Assembly: GCA_963575745.1 (NCBI GenBank)
Contig: CAUYUJ010017827.1
Span: 62,001-126,000, forward strand
DNA length: 64,000 bases
Direction: 5' to 3'
DNA from: Prorocentrum cordatum
Lineage: Eukaryota > Sar > Dinophyceae > Prorocentrales > Prorocentraceae
The notes under the pieces are model-generated. The model had not been told where the DNA came from. It was given only the letters and a program-made list of their open reading frames with translations, and searched no databases. Position 1 is the stretch's first letter; every line of letters begins with the position of its first letter. Both the position numbers and the translations under genes were made by a program. Below, one piece after another: positions 1 to 10,720 of this stretch.

Positions 1-256
1 TCCCTATTAGTAAACACCCCCTCCCCCAAGCGACCGGGGGCCAACCAGGGTCCATGACAACGCCCCGCTCGGAACATGCGCAGCCAGCCCGATGCGGCCC
101 CCCCCCACCGTCCCTGTCAAAAAAACAATACAGAATACACTTGGCGGCTGAGGCGGCTGCGGCGGCTGCGGCGGCGGTGGCGGCGGCTGCGGCGGCGGCT
201 TCGGCGGCGGCGGCGGCGGGGGCGGCAGCGGCTGCGGCGGCGGTTTGGCAGCGGGG

Positions 257-295
<39 letters not shown>

Positions 296-569
296 CGGCG
301 GCGGCCGGCGGCGGCGCGGCGGCGGCGGCGCGCGGCGCGGCGGCGGCGGGCAGCGGCGGGCGGCGGCGGGGCGGCGGCGGCGACGGCGGCGGAGGCGGCG
401 GAGGCGGCGGCGGCGGCGGCGGCGGATTGGCCCCCAGTATCTGCCCATCCAAAGACGACTGCTGAATATGCTGAGGCTCGGGCCACTCGCGGGTGCTACG
501 TCTGTGTTGGGAGGGCGGGTGGGAGTGAGCGAGACGGCTTGCGGGCGGGGAGGGGGTCTTGATCACTGC
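1..569. repeat. Tandem 569-bp unit, copy 1
   Basis: The opening bases (TCCCTATTAGTAAACACC) recur at 570, and the sequence stays alignable through the C-tract, the CTGTCAAAAAAACAATACA segment and the CGG core. The unit ends in a GGGAGTGAGCGAGACGG segment near 530 that is matched near 9358. No gene is supported here; the long frames read only alanine, glycine, proline or arginine runs from CGG repeats. Confidence 0.85.
140..424. repeat. (CGG)n microsatellite with CTG interruptions
   Basis: An almost pure GGC/CGG trinucleotide tract with occasional GCT and GCA interruptions. It is the core of the 569-bp unit and reappears, expanded, at 8738-9262. Every frame is open because the tract lacks A/T-containing stop codons, so the open frames are not evidence of a protein. 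Confidence 0.9.
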
Positions 570-751
570 TCCCTATTAGTAAACACCCCCTCCCCCAGGC
601 GACTGGGGGCCAACCAGGGTCCATGACTCCCCCCCCCACCAATCCCTTGTAAAAACGATACAAAGCACACTCTGCCTCCAAATTCGGAATATGCGCAGCC
701 AGCCCGGCGCGGCCCCCCCCCACGCCATCTCTGTCAAAAAACCATACAAAG
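570..751. repeat. Tandem unit copy 2, left part (interrupted)
   Basis: Repeats the start of copy 1 but holds an extra partial duplicate of the internal segment ending in a GATACAAAGCACACT motif near 656. It stops at 751, where the retrotransposon begins, and resumes at 8731 with TACACTTGGCGG, just as copy 1 reads through uninterrupted at about 135-147. Confidence 0.8.
747..751. repeat. Target site duplication CAAAG (left)
   Basis: CAAAG at 747-751 is matched by CAAAG at 8726-8730 on the other side of the element. Five bases is the usual duplication length for LTR retrotransposon integrases. Confidence 0.75.
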
Positions 752-941
752 ACCGAACACGGTGGAGCGGCGGAAACGTAAGCGTGAGCTCTCGTATGCC
801 TCCGTTTTCAGTATCAGCTCAGGCTAACATGCGTCTGCCTCCAAGGGGCCGAAGCCCCTGATCGAACCAAAGGGTTGCGGAAAGGGGCTGAGTGTCTGGC
901 ATCCTCAGAAGGCCTCTAGAGGGACCCTGGGTCAACTCGCA
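752..941 (-). repeat. 3' LTR
   Basis: Matches 8535-8725 over its whole length at roughly 97% by eye. In the sense direction the LTR starts with TGCGAG and ends in TTCGGT, so only the 5' end has the canonical TG. A convincing polypurine tract next to it is not obvious; the nearest purine run in sense orientation is at about 979-989. Confidence 0.88.
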
Positions 942-1100
942 CGCCCCAGAATTCTGGATGCCAAGACACCTGTAGGCAGCCCCCCCTCGCAACTCGACAC
1001 GGTTCGACCAGGGTTTAAAATCCAACTCTCGCGCGTAGCGCGTATATCTACCATGGAGCGCGCAGCGCTGCAGAATACAGGTGAACTCGTGCGCCTCGGT

Positions 1101-1760
1101 TCAGTAGAGGGTGTCGTCCTCGTCGTAGGCCTCCCGAACGCTCCTCTTCTCGTCACTCTCGAAGCTCTCTCAGCCTCTCGGATCTTGAGCGCCTGATCCT
1201 CCTCCACGATAACGTACTCACCCCTCTGCAACATCCCCCGCAGTAGGTCGGCACACCCGTTGCGCTGCGTCAGAGAGTCGGTGATCTGATGCCGTTTGCC
1301 ATCCACCCAGCGGATGCTGGCACCGCTACCCTGCATGCTCTCCTTCAGTATCGCGATGTCCAGAGCGGTCCTCCGGTCCTTGCTCGGGCCACCGGAGATG
1401 TTGTGCAGGTGGTCGTACAGGCACTTGCTGTCCGTATAACCGCGGTCAGCGGGAACGCCCTGCCGGCCTCGGGCGCCGCCCGGGCGTCCAGGCCAGGGAA
1501 AGCCAACTGAGCGAACAGGCTGCGTAGGTAGATTCCGTTCGCCAGCCCTTCGTCCACTCCCAGCGTCTCGGCGGCCAGCGAGCTCGGCACCTTCCGAGCG
1601 AGCCGGCGGGATCTCCATGCCATTGGGGATATCTTACCCCACATCCCCTTGCAGATGCTCACGTCGCCAGCGAGGAGTAGCCGGCCCGCCTGGCTCGCCT
1701 GGCCCTTCGCGTTCGCCCAGGCCGCGTCCGCCACCGCAAAGAAGCCCAGGTCCTTCAGAC
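1101..1760 (-). pseudogene. pol: RNase H domain and end of pol
   Basis: First strand FFAVADAAWA (catalytic Asp codon 1726-1728), then AWRSRRLARKVPSSLAAET with the Glu. After a frameshift near 1480 comes a TDSKCLYDHL motif, followed by RRTALDIAILKES and the copia-type SIRWVDGKRHQITDSLTQ. Another shift near 1170 gives a plausible natural end reading REAYDEDDTLY with a TGA at 1101-1103. From 942 to 1100 is 3' untranslated sequence with no further feature. Confidence 0.82.
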
Positions 1761-2981
1761 TCATCGGCCTGATCCAGAGCGTCGCGTGGGAGAAGTCCTT
1801 GGCGATCCTGGCCACCCGGTTCCCCTCCAGCAGGTCGGACACCTTCGGCTTCGGGAAAGTGCCCTGTAGCAGCGAGACTGGCCCGCTCAGATCAGGGCGT
1901 GTCTCGCGTCCCACGTAGTTGAGGGATCCTGCCACGGCTCTCAGCGCGGATATCTCCTGATCGTTGCACGGCTCGTTGGGCGTCGCACGGCGCCCGGCTG
2001 CGATGTTGATCATCTCGATCTCATCGACCATGTTCTTCTGGTTGATCTTGACCGACTTGTCGGGCAGCTGCTCCAGCTGCTTGCCCAGGAAGTCGCCCTT
2101 GCCCTTCCGGTACTTGCCGAAAGGAAACCTCCGCTTGATCTTCCCCATTGCCGCATTGCCCTCTGAAAGTACTCATCGCCTCCGCCGCACGTATCGTCCA
2201 CGGCCAGTGCGATCGACCCTCGGTACTTGCCGTCCTGGTGCAGGTAGAGCAGGCAGGGATCATACGAGCTGATCTTGAATCCCGCGGCCAGAGCCTCGGT
2301 GGTGAAGCTCTTGTACCACTGCAGCGGCGCGTCCCCGAGTCCGTAGACGCAGACCAGCACCTCTAGCAGCGACCCCGGCTCGGCTCCAGGAACTCCGTCA
2401 GCGGGTAGCTCACAGTAGAGCGGGCCCTGCTTCCGCTGATACCGGTACCCGTTCATGAAGGCCGAGCTGATGTCTCCCAGCTCAATGTCGAAGCCCATGG
2501 ACACGTTCAGCTGCATGCTCATCATCCAGGCTTCCTTCGATACCATGGGCGAGTAGGTCTCCAGCTCGGCGAGGTCTGGGTCCTTGTCTCCACGTCCGAC
2601 CCAGCGGCACTTCGCCTGCCGTCGGCCGTCCTTCTGCTTCCACGTGTAGCAGTGTCGGCTAGGCATGATCCTGTCCCCGTGCGTCTTCCTGATCTCGTTC
2701 GCCTCGGACGGCGGCACAATGCGCGCGGCCTTCGCGCCCTTGATGTTGTTCCACTCCGTGTCCTTCGCCTCCATGAACTCCTCCTTCTCGTCCTCCGTGA
2801 GGTTCTTGAGGTATACCTCCTTCCGCTTCGCCGCCTGCTTGACGGAGAGGAACGCCGCCTTCACTGTGCCCGTCGCGTCGTCGGTCATGGGCATCTCTGG
2901 TGTCTCGTCCACCTGTTTCTTCGGCGACCCAGGTCCTTCCGGCACCGGTGCCGGTGCGTAGCTCTCACGGGCGCTCCTCAT
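1650..2981 (-). pseudogene. pol: Reverse transcriptase of the copia element
   Basis: Copia-type polymerase (RVT_2 family). Visible motifs in order: KCRWVGRGDKD, then ELETYSPMVSKEAW; catalytic Asp in ELGDISSAFMNG (2472-2474); VYGLGDAPLQWY; SSYDPCLLYL; and the paired catalytic aspartates in LAVDDTCGGG (2193-2198). A frameshift near 2155 moves to the frame holding the thumb-like LRAVAGSLNYVGRETRPDL segment (about 1885-1950). The upstream frame joins integrase by another shift near 2970. It would copy element RNA into DNA in virus-like particles. Confidence 0.9.
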
Positions 2982-4820
2982 TGGAGGAATAGCGCCTCCT
3001 CGGGGCCTCTTCGGTCGACGGCCCCCCGATCATCGGGGCGTCCTCCTGCTGCTCGGCCGCGCCCTCGCCGTCAGGTCCGAACAACTCCGGCACCGGGATG
3101 GGTGGCGCCATCTCCTCCCTCGGCTGATCGTCCTTCGTCTCGCTCTCCGCCTGGTCCTCCGCCTCGGGCCCCGGTGGGCCCAGCTGGTCCGAGATGTCCT
3201 CCACCGCTCGCTCACCCTGGGGCCCGACAGGCTTGCGCACCCCGCCGGTCTCCGTCACATATCGATTCGCTTGAACTTCTGCCGTCGTGGCGGCCCTCAG
3301 CTGCTTCCAGCTGCACAGGATGACGCCACCTTGGTAGGACACGTGGGCCTTCCCGGGGATGTTCGTGCTGATGACGGTGGCCGGTCCTCTCCAGTGCTCC
3401 CAGGCCTCTCGCTTGGGCCCCTGCTGCCTCCAAAAGTACACCTTGTCGCCCGGCTTCCAGTCGCCTCGAAAGGGCGTGCTCCTCCCGTTCTTGGCCCTGT
3501 CCAGGCGGTCCAGCACCGACTCCCGGGCATGCGCCTCTCGGGCTGCCAGTCGCAACCCGATTGACCTCGCGAGGGCTCGGTCCCCTGCAGCGTGGCGCGA
3601 CACCGTCTCCAGGCTCACGTCATCATCGTCGTCGTGCGTGCCCTCCGGCAATCGAACTCCTCGACCAAACACTCGTAGATTCGCACCTCTCTCGTTCACC
3701 GCGCAGTTGACCGCGTCGAACAGCTCCTCCTGATCGTCGGCGCTCAAGATCGTCTCGGTCAGCCTGATGCGGTAGTACGTCCTCTTCCAGAGTTGGCCCG
3801 CCGTCTCGGTCTTGCCGTTCTGGTACTCGCTCTCGGCTCCGACCGGGTCCAGCTCCGCGCCCTCGGCGCTAGCCCTATCCGCGAAGATCCCGCGGATGAT
3901 GCCCCTCTCCTGGTCGCTGATGAGGCGCTTTGGTCTCCCGTATGGCCGCATCCAGTGCTTCCGGCATGCCTGCCTGATCGTCGTGCTCTCTCGGTCCGGG
4001 AGCCTGATGACCATCTGCTGGCCCGTTCCCCAGTCGACGATGTTGAGGCACGGGGTGGTCTCGTTCTTGGGCTTGTCCTCGCTGTCCAAAGTGGTGTCCA
4101 CGAACAGCAGGTCCATGCCGATCACCTCGTTGAACTCGAAGCTCTCCGGCGTGGGCAGCCTCGCCGGCGGCGTCGACTTGGGGTGCTTCGTCGCGTCGCA
4201 AACGTCGCACTTCTCGATCACCTTCTTCATCGCGTCCATTAGCTCCGGCTTGGCCTTGGCCATCTTCAGAACGAAAGTGGTCCTTCGCAGGTCCGCGTGT
4301 CCCAGGTTGGCGTGCACTCGCTTCGCGATCGTCTCCCAGGTCTCGCCTCCTGGGCCGGTGGCCCCTGAGTCGTACAGTGCCATCACCATGTTCATCTCCT
4401 TGATCGGGCGGCCGATATTATTGCTGATTACCTTGCGGATCGCCTTGACCAGCCTCGGCGGGTACACCTGCGACCACCTCGAGGTCTTCTGCAGCTTCCC
4501 GTCCGCGTCGCGCTGGCTGCCGAACACGATGGTGTTCTCGTGGTCCTTCTCGCACCTCTTCTCAAGCTCCTCAGTGTGGTCCAGCGTGGTGAGGATCGCA
4601 GTCGGCTTCTTGATCAGGCCCTGCCCGCTCGGGTCCGTCTGGCCGCGCGCGCACTGGTCCAGGATGATCCTCCGGGCCCTGGGGTCCTTCATGAGCCTCC
4701 GCATCTCCGCCAGGCCCCAGCGCGTCGCCGCCCAGGGGTGCTCCAGGTAGAAGTGCCGGCCAGCGTCCAGCTGCATCTTCGCGATCCGGATCGCGAATCG
4801 CAGGAAGAGCAGGGCTCTCG
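2970..4820 (-). pseudogene. pol: Integrase of the copia element
   Basis: Zinc-binding HHCC domain: H-X4-H (HANLGH, first His codon 4312-4314) and C-X2-C (CDVC, 4198-4209). Catalytic core: Asp in GMDLLFVDT (4111-4113), Asp in LISDQE (3913-3915) and Glu in QNGKTE (3805-3807); the last two are separated by exactly 35 residues, the D,D-35-E signature. A C-terminal SH3-like region (PGDKVYFWR, then WRGPATVIS) follows at about 3350-3470, then an acidic tail to 2970. The enzyme would insert cDNA into host DNA. All catalytic residues are intact, but the frame is broken on both sides (near 4820 and 2970). Confidence 0.88.
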
Positions 4821-6800
4821 GTAGTCCTTTTCCCAGTCGTCGGTCCGCTTGTTCTGACTCAGGTTCTGGAGCGCACAGAACATTCGGCATGGTGGGGTGA
4901 GTCCCACCACCTAAGGCTTCCGCCTCTTGATCTCTGCCATCGCCCACATGCGGTCCTCCTTCTTCCAGCAGCCCCAGCCCGTCTTCAGGCCCAGAGCCAG
5001 GTCCCCGGTGATGCCGCCCTGGCTCTCGCAGTCCAGTGCTCTGGGCGGTGAGAAAATTTCGGCCAGGTCGTCGGCCGCGTTGCGCTCCTCGAAGTTGCTC
5101 ACCACCTTGCCGTCGCTCATGAATAAAAAATGCTCCGGGATGTGGCGCACCACGTCCCCCATGATGCGCTTCCACTCCCCGTTCTTGATGCCCCTGGTCT
5201 TCGGTTCCGACGGTTCGAACCAGAACTCCGTCACTATGTCCCGGATGCCCTTGCCGTCTGGGAACTCGTAGATCCACTTCAGGTCGCCGGTCTCTTCCCC
5301 GTGCAAGATGGCAGTGTCGTCGAGTACCTCGCCGGTACTTCGGTCCTTCGTGACGCGCCACTTCACTTGCTTCCAGGCAGGTTCTCCACCTTGACCTCTC
5401 ACCGTCCTGGCGCGGGCGGCCCTGTCCTGCTTCTCGTACAGCTTCAGGCCGCTCCGTCCTCCCACGAGTCGTCCGAGGGTAGCCTCTTCCGCGCCCCGTC
5501 GGCCATCCTCTCGTCCATCCTGGGTGCCGTCGTGCTCGTCCTGGCCCTGGTCCTTGGTGGTCGGCTGCTCGAGCTCGACTCCTGTGGGCTGCTCACCGCC
5601 TCCTCCCGCATCTCTATGTGCAGTATGAACTGTCTCATCGCATCGTTGAGGCTCTTCGCGGACCCCCTGATCCAGTCGCAGTAGTCCGGGTGCTGGGCAA
5701 GTAAACGTCTTGCCGCGATGCTTCTCGCCGAATGCTATCTTTCTGCTGCCCCAGCTCTGCGCCAGTATCTTCGGGTCGATCGTAGCTCTCGTTAGCTTGG
5801 CATCGTGGGTCCACAAGGCCTCCTGCAGGTCGATCACCCTCATGTTCTGCGGGAGCTCCGGCAGTGGGGCGTTCCACAGGTCGCACAGGGTCACGAGCTC
5901 TGCCTTCAGCGTCGGCATCGCACTCGCGATCCACTGGAGGCGCCTCGTCGGCCTTCCTCCCGAGCTGCTCGCTGCCGTCGAGTCCGGACTCACGGAGACC
6001 TGAACGTCTTGGTAGCAATGCGGCCTCTGAAACTTGCAGCGCAGTGCCTGCGCCTGCCCAGCGCACCAACGCAGCAGCAACACATAATGGGCGAGAAACC
6101 CCCATCTGTCTGCGATCTGGTTGGAGCGGGCCTTCGGCATTCGCCGGTGGGATATGGAATGCTTGCTGAGCGCGATGAAAGCGTACACCTTTGGGCCTGA
6201 GTGGCTGTGTGATGTCCGGGTTCTCGTCGCTTAGCTCGGGCTCTCGAACCTCGACGACCTCCTGCAAGCCTCCAAGTGCCTCCGAGGTCCCTGACCTGGT
6301 CCCAGACGGGGCCCCCCTGGTTCCTGAAGTTCCCGAAGACGTGGTCTGTGATCCCCTTGGTGTCCCCTGGGTCCCCGGAGTCGTGATTCGTGATCCGCTC
6401 GACCCCGCCATCGTCGTTCGGGTAGTCATCGACGTACTCGGGCTGGTCGCACTCGGGCTCGAAATCGCCTTCGTCGGTGTCCTCGGCTTCGTATCCTCGC
6501 ATCGGTCTGGTTCATCGGATCGAGAGGCAGGAACGAGAGCAGCCACCAGCTCTTTGTTTTCCTGCGCGATCGTCGCATCAGTCAGACACACCACTTCTGG
6601 TGTCCTCGTCTCCGCTCTCGCCGGCCTCGTGAAACCTTGCTCACCGAAGTCGCACAGAGAGAGGCGCCACTGCTTCGTCTCGGGGTTATCTCGGGATCTC
6701 CGAAGGGCCACGGTAACGCCCAGAGTCTTCAAGGTGAGCAATCCCCTGGAGGCGCCCATAATCCCGGAAAGGTCCTCGAGCAAGCCCTCTGAGATCAGCA
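4820..6800 (-). pseudogene. pol: Linker between protease and integrase
   Basis: A long polar segment with no recognised enzyme. The coherent frame changes near 6505, 6300, 6195, 5695 and 5450, with pieces rich in Asp/Glu/Asn (6300-6502) and Ser/Arg (5444-5638). The codon series reads well through 5700-6188 and again at 4914-5440. A TAG at 4911-4913 sits in frame between a KRRKP motif and the segment that continues toward integrase; a further shift follows near 4820. The many independent breaks show long decay. Such long linkers are seen in protist copia elements, but I do not assign a function. Confidence 0.6.
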
Positions 6801-7080
6801 GCGGGGTCCAGCCTGGCACTACGCAAAATTTGAACACTCCACTTCTGCCCCCGAGGCCCACAGGGTGCTCGGCAAACCAATTTGACCGAGCAGCCTGGCC
6901 ATTCGCGAAGTGGAAGCTCCTGCCGATACTAGGAACATATCTGATACTTAACACAAAAAGTCTTCGGAGAGCATAGTCGTGCAACGCAATCGTGTGATCC
7001 CCAACGATTAGCTTAGAACACCCCGTATCCACCGTGCCCTCCAAGACGCCCAGTAGCTGAGCTGCTGAAAACTTACACAA
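6800..7080 (-). pseudogene. pol: Retropepsin (aspartic protease) domain
   Basis: In the same frame as gag. The active-site signature DTGCS follows a short hydrophobic strand (LLGVLEGTV); the catalytic aspartate codon is 7027-7029. Downstream LIVGDHT and a hydrophobic strand near FKFCVVPGWTPLLIS fit a retroviral-type protease of about 100 residues, which would act as a dimer to cleave the polyprotein. The domain itself is not visibly broken, but no functional polyprotein surrounds it. Confidence 0.8.
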
Positions 7081-8433
7081 CCTCCTCTTTGCTTCCAAGA
7101 GACACCCCCGAAACCTCGACGGGCCCATCTCGGCTCCCGAGGGGGATGTGGTGCCGTCGGCGCTGGGGGCCTGCTCGGCCTGGGCCGTCTGCTTGCGCGC
7201 CTTCACGCGCAGCCTGCAATCGCGATTCTTGATCTTCGCCGGGTCGTCGGGCCCGGGCGGCGGCGGCGGGTCTGCCGCCGGCTCCTCCGGGAAGTCAAAG
7301 ACGTAGGCCTCCTCGAACTCCTCATGGTCGTGATCCTCCTCGGCGTGGGCCATGCCGACTCCTTCTGCTGGGGCCTTGCGCACCGGTGGGTTCCTGCACT
7401 CCCGCGCCCAGCGGCCCACCTTGTTGCAGCGGTGGCAGCGGGTCCTCTTCTTCAGCTCCTCGATCTTCTTACGAGCTTCCCTCTGGCACTCCATGCTGCC
7501 CTTGCCGCGGCCGCCGGACTTCCCCTTCGGCTCACTCACGTCACGGTAGCCCCTGGACGTCTTGCGGTCGCGGACGATCCCCCTCGTCCCCTGCCAGCTG
7601 CCACGGCCTCCAGGTCCTGCTTGCCACGCCGCCAGCACCGCGTAGGCCTCATCTGCGTCAAGGATGTCCTCCTCGTTGATCTCCTCCTGGTCGGAGCCCT
7701 CCAGCGCCATCAGCGCTTGTGCGATCGGGTCCTCGTCCTCGTACAGCTCGTCATCCTCATCCACGTAGAACGCCTTGCCACTCTTCTGCTGCCCCGAGGT
7801 GTCCCCCTGGTAGCTCCTCGTGGTCTTCTCAAGCGAGCTGTCGTCTCGAAGCCCCTTGAGCGCCGTCCTCGCGTCATCGTGCGTCAGGGACCCCGACGTC
7901 TGCAGGATCACGGCCATGCGCTCCGCGTGGTCCAGCTTCGCCTGCCGGGCGAGGATGTAGCCCTGCACATCGTTCAGCGTCACCTGCAGCTTCCCCAGCC
8001 TGTCGAACGCCTTCTTGATCCTAATCGAGTGCTGCTGCAGGCTTTCTCCCTTCTTGCGCTCCGACCCGTTGAACGTGTGCTCGAACTCCGTGTACTTTTC
8101 ATACACATTCTTCGGCATGATCTCCTGCTCGAGCGCCCTCGCGATGTTCTCTACTCCATCTTCGCCCTCGAGCTCGCTCTGGTCGAGACGTTCCACGATG
8201 CTCTGGATCTGGTCGTCTCCACCCTCCAGAATGCTGTAGTAGGCGTGGAGACCCCGCTGTTGAGCTGGAATCCCCGTCGCCACCATCGACCAAATCCGTA
8301 ATCTGCGCACATACTTCCGCAGCTCCTCGATCGTCGACTCCCTGATGGTGGGTGGCGGAACGTACCTTCCGGCACTCGCGCCCTCACGCGTGACTGGAGC
8401 CACGATCTCTTCACCGTCCTCGTCATCTCCCAT
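7080..8433 (-). pseudogene. gag: Gag region of the copia element
   Basis: Starts at an ATG (8431-8433) about 100 bases inside the 5' LTR and begins MGDDEDGEEIV. It contains a capsid-like helical region (roughly residues 30-200) with a conserved-looking tract around LRIWSMVATGIPAQQRGLH, then a basic glycine-rich stretch and a CCHC-type zinc knuckle at 7396-7437. The knuckle reads CHRCNKVGRWAREC: the expected histidine is arginine (CGC at 7411-7413), one transition away from CAC. Gag would package the RNA. The frame stays open from the start codon through gag and protease, the longest undamaged part of the element. Confidence 0.85.
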
Positions 8434-8524
8434 GTTGTAGCGATGGGCCGCGATGTCTCCGCCGTGTGGTCACTGTCCACCGTGCTGTCTCTGAAACTCT
8501 GGTCCGAGGAAGCGCAACGCAGCG

Positions 8525-8535
8525 CTCCGCTACCA
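8525..8535 (-). promoter_or_regulatory. Primer-binding site, initiator-tRNA-like
   Basis: Immediately inside the 5' LTR the sense strand reads TGGTAGCGGAG. Its complement ends in GCTACCA, which resembles the 3' acceptor end of eukaryotic initiator methionine tRNA, the usual copia primer. The first base overlaps the inferred LTR end. The host tRNA sequence is not available here, so the tRNA identity is inferred. Confidence 0.55.
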
Positions 8536-8725
8536 CCGAACACGGTGGAGCGGCGGAAACGTAAGCGTGAGCTCTCGTACGCCTCCGTTTCCAGTATCAG
8601 CTCAGGCTAACATGTGTCTGCCTCCAAGGGGCCGAAGCCCCTGATCGAACCAAAAGGTTGCGGAAAAGGGGCTGGGTGTCTGGCATCCTCAGAAGGCCTC
8701 TAGAGGGACCCTGGGTCATCTCGCA
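8535..8725 (-). repeat. 5' LTR
   Basis: Partner of 752-941. It would hold the promoter and R region of the element. No TATA-like box is evident, in line with the scarcity of TATA boxes reported for dinoflagellates. The boundaries are set by the paired CAAAG duplications and by where the two copies stop matching. Confidence 0.88.
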
Positions 8726-8730
8726 CAAAG

Positions 8731-9106
8731 TACACTTGGCGGCGGCGGCGGCGGCTGCGGCGGTGGCGGCGGCGGTGGCGGCGGCGGCGGCTGCGGCGGC
8801 GGCTGCGGCGGCGGCGGCGGCGGCGGGGGCGGGGGCGGGGGGGGCGGCGGCGGTGGCGGTGGCGGCAGCGGCTGCGGCGGCGGTTTGGCAGCGGGGGGCG
8901 GCGGCGGCGGCGGCGCGGCGGCGGCGGCGGCGCGGCGGCGGCAGGCGGCGGCGGCGGCGGCGGCGCGGCGGCGGCGGGCTGCGGCGGCGGCTGCGGCGGC
9001 GGCGGCGGCGGGCGGGGGCGGGGGCGGGGGGGCGGCGGCGGCGGGGCGGTGGCGGCAGCGGCTGCGGCGGCGGTTTGGCAGCGGGGGGCGGCGGCGGCGG
9101 CGGGCA

Positions 9107-9155
<49 letters not shown>

Positions 9156-9212
9156 GCGGCGGCGGCGGCGGCGGCGGCGGCGCGGCGGCGGGCGGCGGGC
9201 GGCGGCGGCAGC

Positions 9213-9261
<49 letters not shown>

Positions 9262-9390
9262 ATTGGCCCCCAGTAGCTGCCCATCCAAAAACGATTGCTG
9301 AATATGCTGCGGCTCGGGCCACACTCGGGTGCTACGTATGTGTTGGGAGGGCGGGTGGGAGTGAGCGAGACGGCTTGCGGGCGGGGAGGG
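8731..9390. repeat. Tandem unit copy 2, right part
   Basis: Continues the unit broken at 751. It holds an expanded CGG/GGC tract (8738-9262), then GGATTGGCCCCCAGTAGC and the TGTTGGGAGGGCGGGTGGG segment that match copy 1 at about 424-540. The tract holds two near-copies of a GCAGCGGCTGCGGCGGCGG block (8866 and 9055), so the expansion went by internal duplication. From 9391 to 9540 I see only a C-rich spacer. Confidence 0.8.
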
Positions 9391-9539
9391 GGTAGCTTGA
9401 CCCCTCCCCCTACCTCCTCCCCCTTGGCCTGGAAAAGGGGGGGCCGCGGGTCGCCAGGGCGTCCTTTGTCGGTCCCCGGGAGGCTCATTTTATGACACCC
9501 CTCACAAGGATCGTGGCCCCAGGGGGGGGGAGGCAAGTA

Positions 9540-10720
9540 AGTGTTTTCGTCTTCTTTGACCGACCTCCTCCAAAATGGCCCCAAGAGCGCTCCCAATGCC
9601 CCCAAGAGCGCTCCCAAGTCGGCTCCAAGGGGGCCCCAAGACGGCCCAAGCGGCGGCCAGTACGGCCCAAGAGGGCCCCAAGACGGCCCCAAGAGCGCCC
9701 AAGTGGCGCCCAAAAGCGGCCCATGAGAGCCCCAAGCGGTTCCAAGACCGCCGCAACACGGCTCCAAGTGGCCGCGGAGCCTCCCGAGGACGCCCCCGAG
9801 AAGCTAAGACGGCCCAAGAGGCCCCCCAGACGCTCCAAGAGAGCCCGGAGAGGCGCCCTAAGAGGGCCCCACGAGGCCAAAACCATTGATTTTCCGTTGG
9901 CGTTTCAAACATGTTAGCGTTCCCGCCCTTTCGGCTTCCCGACGCTCCAAGGCAGCCCAACAAGCATGCAAGACCGCCCCAAAACGGCCCAATAGGCTCC
10001 CAAAACGGCTCCAAGACTGCCCAAGGGGGCCCCAAGACGGCCCAAGCGGCGGCCAGTACGGCCCAAGAGGGCCCCAAGACGGCCCCAAGAGCGCCCAAGT
10101 GGCGCCCAAGAGCGGCCCAAGAGAGCACCAAAAGGCTCGGAGACCGCCCCAAGACGGCTCCAAGTGGCCGCGGAACCTCCCAAGGACGCCCCCGAGAGGC
10201 CAAGACGGTTCAAGAGGCACCCAAAACGCTCCAAGAGAGCCCCGAGAAACGCCCTAAGAGGGCCACACGAGGCCAAAATCATGTTTCCCGTAAGTATTTC
10301 AAACATGTTAGCGTTCCCGCCCTTTCGGCGTCCCGACGCTCCAAGACAACCCGAAAGGCCCGCAACACCGCCCCAGGACGGCCCAAGAGGCTCCCAAGAT
10401 GGCTCCAACACGGCCCAAGAGGGCCCCAAGACGGCCCAAGAGGCGGCCAATACGGCCCAACAGGGCCCCATGACGGCCCCAAGAGCGCCCAACAGGCGCC
10501 CAAGAGCGGCCCAATAGGGCTCCAAGAGGCGATATTGCGGGCCCCGACGGGGGTACACCAATAAATGCTTCCCCCTTCTTTGCCCGATGGCCTCCAAGAT
10601 GGCCCCAAGAGACCCCCCAAACTCCCACAAAGAGCCCCGAGAGTGTTTCAAGACTCCCAAAGGAGCCCCAAGAGAGCCCCAGGGCCACGATTCCCTGAGA
10701 TCCCAAGAGAGCCCCAAAAT
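9540..10720. repeat. CCAAGA-type higher-order repeat, about 394 bp
   Basis: Short GGCCCCAAGAG and GGCCCAAGACG motifs repeat every 10-11 bases. They are organised into longer units marked by CAAACATGTTAGCGTTCCC at about 9907 and 10301 (394 apart), giving two full units and a partial third. The minus strand is open over hundreds of codons reading Trp-Gly-Pro-Leu-Gly periodic peptides; several frames are open at once, so I do not call genes. The same family recurs at 22425, 41590, 45845, 54945, 57165 and 58770. Confidence 0.8.

Larger units (their letters stand above)
752..8725 (-). mobile_element. Ty1/copia LTR retrotransposon, decayed
   Basis: A complete but inactive element read right to left: 5' LTR (8535-8725), primer-binding site, gag with a zinc knuckle, retropepsin, a long acidic linker, integrase, reverse transcriptase and RNase H, then the 3' LTR (752-941). 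Integrase lying before reverse transcriptase is the copia order. The LTRs differ by about six substitutions and one 1-bp indel over 190 bp. Frame breaks lie near 6505, 6300, 6195, 5695, 5450, 4820, 2970, 2155, 1480 and 1170, and an in-frame TAG lies at 4911-4913, so no full polyprotein can be made. It interrupts the second tandem unit, so it is younger than that duplication. Confidence 0.93.

Noticed and set aside
54-626. Long plus- and minus-strand open frames over CGG repeats at 1-630 and 8597-9770
   Set aside because: All six frames are open because the repeat lacks stop codons; the translations are single-residue runs with no conserved protein text.
5215-5224. GGTTCGAACC as a tRNA B-box
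   Set aside because: It sits inside the copia linker and no cloverleaf can be built around it.
752-8725. Programmed frameshifting as an explanation for the pol frame changes
   Set aside because: There are about ten shifts in both directions plus a stop codon, scattered through all domains; this is decay, not a programmed signal.
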